Source of the DNA: Aspidapion aeneum
Lineage: Eukaryota > Arthropoda > Insecta > Coleoptera > Brentidae
NCBI GenBank assembly: GCA_963576565.1
Contig: CAUYVT010000050.1
Coordinates: forward strand, 1-64,000
Length of the DNA: 64,000 bases
Reading direction: 5' to 3'
The notes beneath the pieces are model-generated. The model ran no database searches, had not been told where the DNA came from, and saw only the letters and a list, made by a program, of their open reading frames with translations. Shown in pieces: positions 59,208 through 64,000 of this stretch. The position numbers were made by a program, and so were the translations under genes. How positions within the stretch are numbered: position 1 is the first letter of the stretch; every line of letters starts with the position of its first letter.

Positions 59208-60411
59208 AATCTTTGAAATTTATCTACTGTTTTATTCCAGCTGTATATACCAAACTTAACAGACAGCCCTCGTATATCTGTTTTTCTTTGACCTACATAT
59301 ATCTGATAAGATCCTTCTCCACTTTAGAAACCCTGTATAGTAAAACTTTTGAAAAATATTTCATGGCCTTAATCATCCAAGAAATTCCATGCCTTAATGC
59401 TGAACTATAAGTCACAAAATTAAGTTTTTATAGGAGAACATTTTTTTAGTTGGACTTAGCGTGGGTCGAGGTATCACCGCTTAAATTGGTCGGGCGGATG
59501 GTGGGGCTGTTTCATCCCTTAGACATCCAATATTTCTGTATTCAATAAAGGGCGCTTGGAGCTATACGTTTCCGCATAGAAACGAAAAATAGGAAAACTG
59601 GACAGAATAATTCTGGATTAAGGCGACGATTTATTATTTATTCAAGTAAACACGATATAATAATAATTTGGTTCTTGCCCATACCTTTCCTGAACTAACA
59701 AAGATATAAAATTGTTCTACCGGTTTAATGTCTTAGCATTGCAGAGACTGTGACCAAGGTCGGAAATTTGAAATTGCCTTTTTTACGCAGAAATTCAAAC
59801 CATAATTTGACAACCGGAAAACCCAGCGGAATATTTAATAATGTTAAATGTTTAATTAATAATAATTAGGTAGATACCTAGTTAGTTTTTGAACAAAATC
59901 GTTAAAAACTAGATCAATTAAAAATATATTAGAATGGGCGATATTTTTTAACTAAAATTTTCCTAATGCATTGCGTCAAACAAGCAAAATATTTTTTTTT
60001 GTACAACAATTTTTCAGTATTTTGTTTTCCTAAAAAATGCCGTAAAATTGTACGTTTGCGCCATGGAGATTGTAAATTTTTATAAGCGTACCTCGTCATA
60101 ACTTTGGTATTATTTCATGTAGAAAGATAAAACAAAAATTATAATGATGGATGTTATTTAGAATAAATGATCAATTTTTTTATTTATTTATTTTTTTAAA
60201 TTTTAGAGTTATTTTTTTTGACTTTAAAATTATCCTGCAATGTGTCAATAATTCTAAGGTAAAGCCATAATAATGTAGTAAACCAAATAAGGGTGGAATG
60301 CATGGGCGCAGTCAGGGGGAGCCTAAAGAATTTTTGACATATTTCATGAATAAAAAAATAAAATGACATCAAATACGGCAACATGGGGCGGCCTTTCCTT
60401 CCAAGACAAAA
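59208..60411. other. AT-rich intergenic, no recognised feature
   Basis: About 1.2 kb with only short open frames lacking domains or strong codon structure. No tRNA-like, repeat or transposon signature was recognised. Confidence 0.5.
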
Positions 60412-60413
60412 TA

Positions 60414-60690
60414 GAGAATTATTGAAATAAATCCAGGCTATAATAGTGCCAGGTACAATTTTGACACCTTCACATTGTAACATCAGCTGTGATCTTTCAA
60501 CACACGGCCTTTGTTTACTATATGAACCGGAATAAATAGTGCCTTGTTTTATTAATTGAAAATAAACGACAAAAGTTTTAAATTCGACTTTGGTATGTCA
60601 ATTTTGAAGGATTAACTGTCAGTTTTCAATGTGAATGTGTCAAAATAGTGCCTGGCATAATTATAGCCTGGCTGTATTTCAATAATTCTC
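60414..60690. mobile_element. TA-flanked MITE, copy 1
   Basis: A 277-bp element bounded by TA (60412-60413 and 60691-60692) with terminal inverted repeats of about 60 bp: GAGAATTATTGAAATAAATC at the left and the complement of GAGAATTATTGAAATACAGC at the right, continuing through CCAGGCTATAAT and TTTTGACAC. The interior lacks coding capacity. TA target duplication suggests Tc1/mariner-type mobilisation. A short minus-strand ORF (60196-60483) overlaps its end and is spurious. Confidence 0.8.
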
Positions 60691-60841
60691 TATTCCTAGG
60701 TCAGTCACTGGCAAAATTTATTGGATTATAACGGAGAACTAGTGTCAATAAATGGTACGTATATAGAGATTCATGTTACCTCTGTGGACCTACAAAAAGC
60801 ACACGACATCGTTCCAGCAGTTAGAGCAAACTCATATCAAT

Positions 60842-61105
60842 CAGAGTTGGGCAGATTACTTGAAAAAAGTAGTGGAGTATAACTACTAACTACTTCATCA
60901 AAAACGTAGTTAAATTACTACTAGTAATTAGTAGTTAAAAATATAACTACTTTTTTAATTACAAACCATGTTATGTGGGTAGCGAATTTAAATAGTCAGC
61001 AGCATTTAAATCTTATTTTTATTCTGCATGAAATAATCGCAAAAAGTACTTTAAAAAGTAGTTAAGGACATAGTTTTACCTAGCTTTAGTAATTTAACTA
61101 CTTAG
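60842..61105 (+). mobile_element. Possible hAT-like element left end
   Basis: CAGAGTTGGGCAGATTACTT resembles the CAGnGTTGGGCA start common in hAT elements, followed by AGTAGTT/AACTACT-rich sequence. No matching right end or 8-bp duplication was found before the next MITE, so this may be truncated or coincidental. Confidence 0.3.
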
Positions 61106-61107
61106 TA

Positions 61108-61379
61108 GACACTTATTGAAATAAAACCTGACGTTATTTTAAAATCGACCCAATGGTGACAGATTTACATATAAAAAGCAGCTGCTTTGCTTCAAAATTC
61201 GGCCTTTGTGTATTTAAAAACCAGATTTATTAGTTTCGATATTTATTTAATGAAAGTTAGGGACTGTATTATTAAATTTGGCATTGGTATGTCAATTATG
61301 AGAGGTCAGCTGTTTTCTGTGTGAATGTGTCAGAATAAAGTCGACTGTAAAATAGTCAGGTTTTATTCCAATAAGTCCC
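61108..61379. mobile_element. TA-flanked MITE, copy 2 (same family)
   Basis: A 272-bp element between TA dinucleotides (61106-61107 and 61380-61381). The left terminus is GACACTTATTGAAATAAAAC and the right terminus is the complement of GGGACTTATTGGAATAAAAC. It shares internal blocks with copy 1 (GGCCTTTGTnTA, TTGGTATGTCAATT, GTGAATGTGTCA) in the same order, so both belong to one diverged family. No ORF. Confidence 0.78.
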
Positions 61380-61440
61380 TATTATATACTTTTAAAAATC
61401 GTTATATTTTTTCAGAAAAAAAGCAATCCTGTACCTAGCG

Positions 61441-61851
61441 GATCAGGGCAGTGGCGAGCCAGTGACGCAGTTGAAGCGCTGCTTGACCTCTTTTTTCCAT
61501 CTTGGATTCCATGCGGGCCCAGCGTACAGACAAGTATTGTTGAAGCGATTTTTATTTTTCGTTCGCCTTTTTCTACTCGATATGCCGCGGGGCGAAGGCG
61601 TCCGTTGAAAGACGAATTTGCCTCACATACTAGCTGTAAAATTTAAATTAAATTGCAATTGCATCATCGTCAATCTACCTCGTACCTGATTTTTCTGATT
61701 TTACTGAATTTAGGTAACTAAGTTCTTTATAGGTATTGACATTATCACCATATTATTATATTTTTATCTTTTTTATGTGTCTATAAAAAATGGAGGGAGG
61801 GAGATTCTGCGTCACCTATTACGCAAGTCACGAGCAGTCACTGGATCAGGG
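61441..61851. mobile_element. hAT-like MITE with 8-bp target duplication
   Basis: A direct repeat GATCAGGG at 61441-61448 and 61844-61851 brackets 395 bp. The left end reads CAGTGGCGAGCCAGTGACG. The right end, complemented, reads CAGTGACTGCTCGTGACTTG, an imperfect inverted repeat. CAGTG termini and an 8-bp duplication are the hAT signature. The interior (GC-richer near the left end) encodes nothing recognisable. Confidence 0.75.
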
Positions 61852-61852
61852 C

Positions 61853-62572
61853 TATTAAATCCGACGGGCCACGATCTACCATTTTGTTGACGTCACAAGC
61901 CGAGGCTTGATTTTGTATTTGCTGGTTAAGTCACAGAAATATAAACTCAAAAAATTTGGTTGCTTATGTGGGTTTTTAATAAATTTGTTTGTTATTTTTG
62001 TAGTGTAAATTTATTCCGAAATTAGTGACACTAATAGTGAATTTTAAATGAATTTTATTGTAAAAAGTCGAAATATAGTTTGACGTAAACAGAAAGACAA
62101 GCGTCATAATCGCGAATGTCTTAAATATATCTATACTGCTTAAGCGTATTGAAACCATTAATGGAAAATTACTGATTTCGACACTTTCCATTTTTGTTTT
62201 TTATTTTTTTGTTACGCGACAAGTCTCTATTCCATACAACAGCGTGCTTTTCACCATTGTTTCATATGTGTTCTAATTTACCGCGAATTTTTATTATCGT
62301 TCTTGATAATAATTTGCGCCAGTAATATTATTAAAAGCAACTTTTCCAGTCTTTCTTTAAAAGATATAATCAAAATAAAAGAACTGGGTAACTTAACCTA
62401 ATCAAAGGAGGGCACAAAACAGAAGTTTCACGCGTCATTTTTCTAACATCATAACAAATTATTGAGCAAAATGTAATCTACTATATTCCGAAAACCGCAA
62501 TTAATACGATGTTCCGTTAAAAAGTTATCATTTTTAAAAAATGTTAATTTTTCGTCGAAACTAATAACTTCT
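61853..62572. other. Intergenic, no recognised feature
   Basis: About 720 bp of AT-rich sequence. The short minus-strand ORF at 61976-62191 has no domain. Nothing else could be supported. Confidence 0.5.
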
Positions 62573-62634
62573 CTAGCCGTTGCTACGCGGGCTAGGAAAG
62601 TAACTAGCCATTGCTACGCGGGCTAGGAAGGTAA
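62573..62634 (+). repeat. Two tandem 31-bp repeats with internal palindrome
   Basis: CTAGCCGTTGCTACGCGGGC and CTAGCCATTGCTACGCGGGC begin units at 62573 and 62604, both continuing TAGGAA(A/G)GTAA. CTAGCC and GGGCTAG within each unit form a small hairpin. Confidence 0.8.
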
Positions 62635-62771
62635 AAAACTGTATTAGAGGGTTCTATTTAACCAGCGTTGTTTTATAATGCAGCATTAAGAATTGACTCT
62701 AGTTGGGCACGAACGGGTGTGAAAGATTTGTGGAAAGATTCTTTGTCGTTTAAGTGGCGTGATGGATATAA

Positions 62772-62930
62772 GACAGCATAAGATCACTTTATAAAGTTGC
62801 AGTTCCAAAATCTCAAAAAACATGTGGACAGAGAAGCTTTCTACAACTCACTCCAAGACTTTTTAACATTGTCCCACAGGACATAAAATCATCTAGATAT
62901 TTTGCTAGTTTAAAAAAAAAATCAGAGTAA
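62772..62930 (+). pseudogene. 3' tail of a non-LTR retrotransposon ORF
   Basis: From 62790 the frame reads YKVAVPKSQKTCGQRSFLQ, then LTPRLFNIVPQDIKS, ending in a lysine-rich tail and TAA at 62928-62930. A GQRSF...PRL.N.(I/L)P..I motif followed by a basic tail is typical of the extreme C-terminus of LINE reverse-transcriptase proteins in animals. A stop lies just upstream at 62769, so only about 50 codons remain. The clade cannot be told. Confidence 0.55.
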
Positions 62931-63251
62931 TAATAATATAATATGAATTCTTGTGCTTGAATTATCTATTACCCTCACTCTTAAGCCATTTGCGTCTCCC
63001 GAGCTGTACAACTCAATGGGCGCCACTGTTCTAGTGTAAGCATTATTTGACCATTAAAATTATTAAATACTATTTCAGTAAATATACGTCAGGTGACTAA
63101 AATTATTAATTAAGGTAAAAATTACGGGGAATTTGTTTACTACGGCGACGGATGGTCGGATCCAATTAATAGCAAATTACTTTTTAGTTGAATAAACCAG
63201 ATATAGCAATATTGGCGCCGGCGTACTCATATAGTCTACAGTAAACCGGTC
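62931..63251. other. Intergenic, no recognised feature
   Basis: About 320 bp, possibly including the 3' untranslated part of the LINE fragment. No poly(A) tail or target duplication is evident. Confidence 0.4.
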
Positions 63252-63385
63252 TTTTAGCTCACACTACTACTATACTATGATATGGTGATCCTAATTTTTT
63301 TCAAGAAAAAAAAAAGTTGCTCCGATGTCAAAATTTTTTATATATCTTTGCGTTTCACATTATTTTTAAACTTTTTTGTTGCGCC
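63252..63385 (-). repeat. Inverted copy of the array right-flank module
   Basis: Read on the minus strand: a GGCGCAAC..TTTAAAAATAATGTG segment, AAAGATATATAAAAAATTTT, ATCGGAGCAACTT, TTAGGATCACCATA, then TATAGTAGTAGTGTGAGCTA. It matches 52069-52172 in reverse and likewise borders a CAGA-type array. It retains about 35 bp next to the array that are absent from the other copy. Confidence 0.8.

Positions 63386-64000
<615 letters not shown>

Noticed and set aside
60196..60483. 95-codon minus-strand ORF
   Set aside because: Runs into the MITE terminus at 60414-60483; no domain and no coding signal.

Overview
The window looks like a chromosome segment from an AT-rich insect genome. The evidence is a BEL/Pao LTR retrotransposon, a decayed mariner transposase, TA- and 8-bp-duplicating MITEs and a C2H2 zinc-finger relic with non-TGEKP linkers. 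The order of insect cannot be fixed from sequence alone. I see no intact host gene. Nearly everything is repeat or transposon, and about 44 kb of 64 kb is one short-period tandem array.

Layout. 1-152 is the left flank of a repeat-bearing element. 153-25426 is a 12-bp satellite made of tetramers in the order CAGA CAGA CATA. 25427-33185 is a complete BEL/Pao retrotransposon on the minus strand: 710-bp LTRs, tRNA-Tyr-type primer site, polypurine tract, one open 1,763-codon polyprotein and a 5-bp target duplication. It sits in the satellite, and deleting it with one duplication copy restores the 12-bp phase exactly. 33186-about 47870 continues the 12-bp satellite. About 47871-48011 is a transition, and 48012-52068 is a purer 8-bp form (CAGA CATA). 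52069-52175 is the right flank of the array-bearing element. 52327-53273 is a foldback made from the same element family but with no array. 53761-54976 is a broken zinc-finger array. 54977-55110 is a palindromic element. 56133-58200 is a tandem 1-kb duplication built of about 183-bp monomers. 58362-59207 is a dead mariner. 60414-61843 holds two related TA-flanked MITEs and one hAT-like MITE. 62772-62930 is the 3' tail of a non-LTR retrotransposon ORF. 63252-63385 is an inverted copy of the right-flank module, leading into a pure TGTC tetranucleotide array that runs off the window end.

The main observation is that the satellite is not free-standing. Its left edge coincides with the point where homology to the foldback element ends. 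Its right edge abuts a module that also borders a second, oppositely oriented tetranucleotide array. The simplest reading is that the arrays are the internal microsatellite core of a non-autonomous mobile element family (a Helentron/DINE-1-like design is one candidate). One copy has grown to about 44 kb, changed from a 4-bp to 12-bp and 8-bp units, undergone a roughly 6.45-kb higher-order duplication, and then received a young BEL/Pao insertion in the second duplicate. The very long open frames across the arrays are artefacts of a stop-free repeat and are not annotated as genes.
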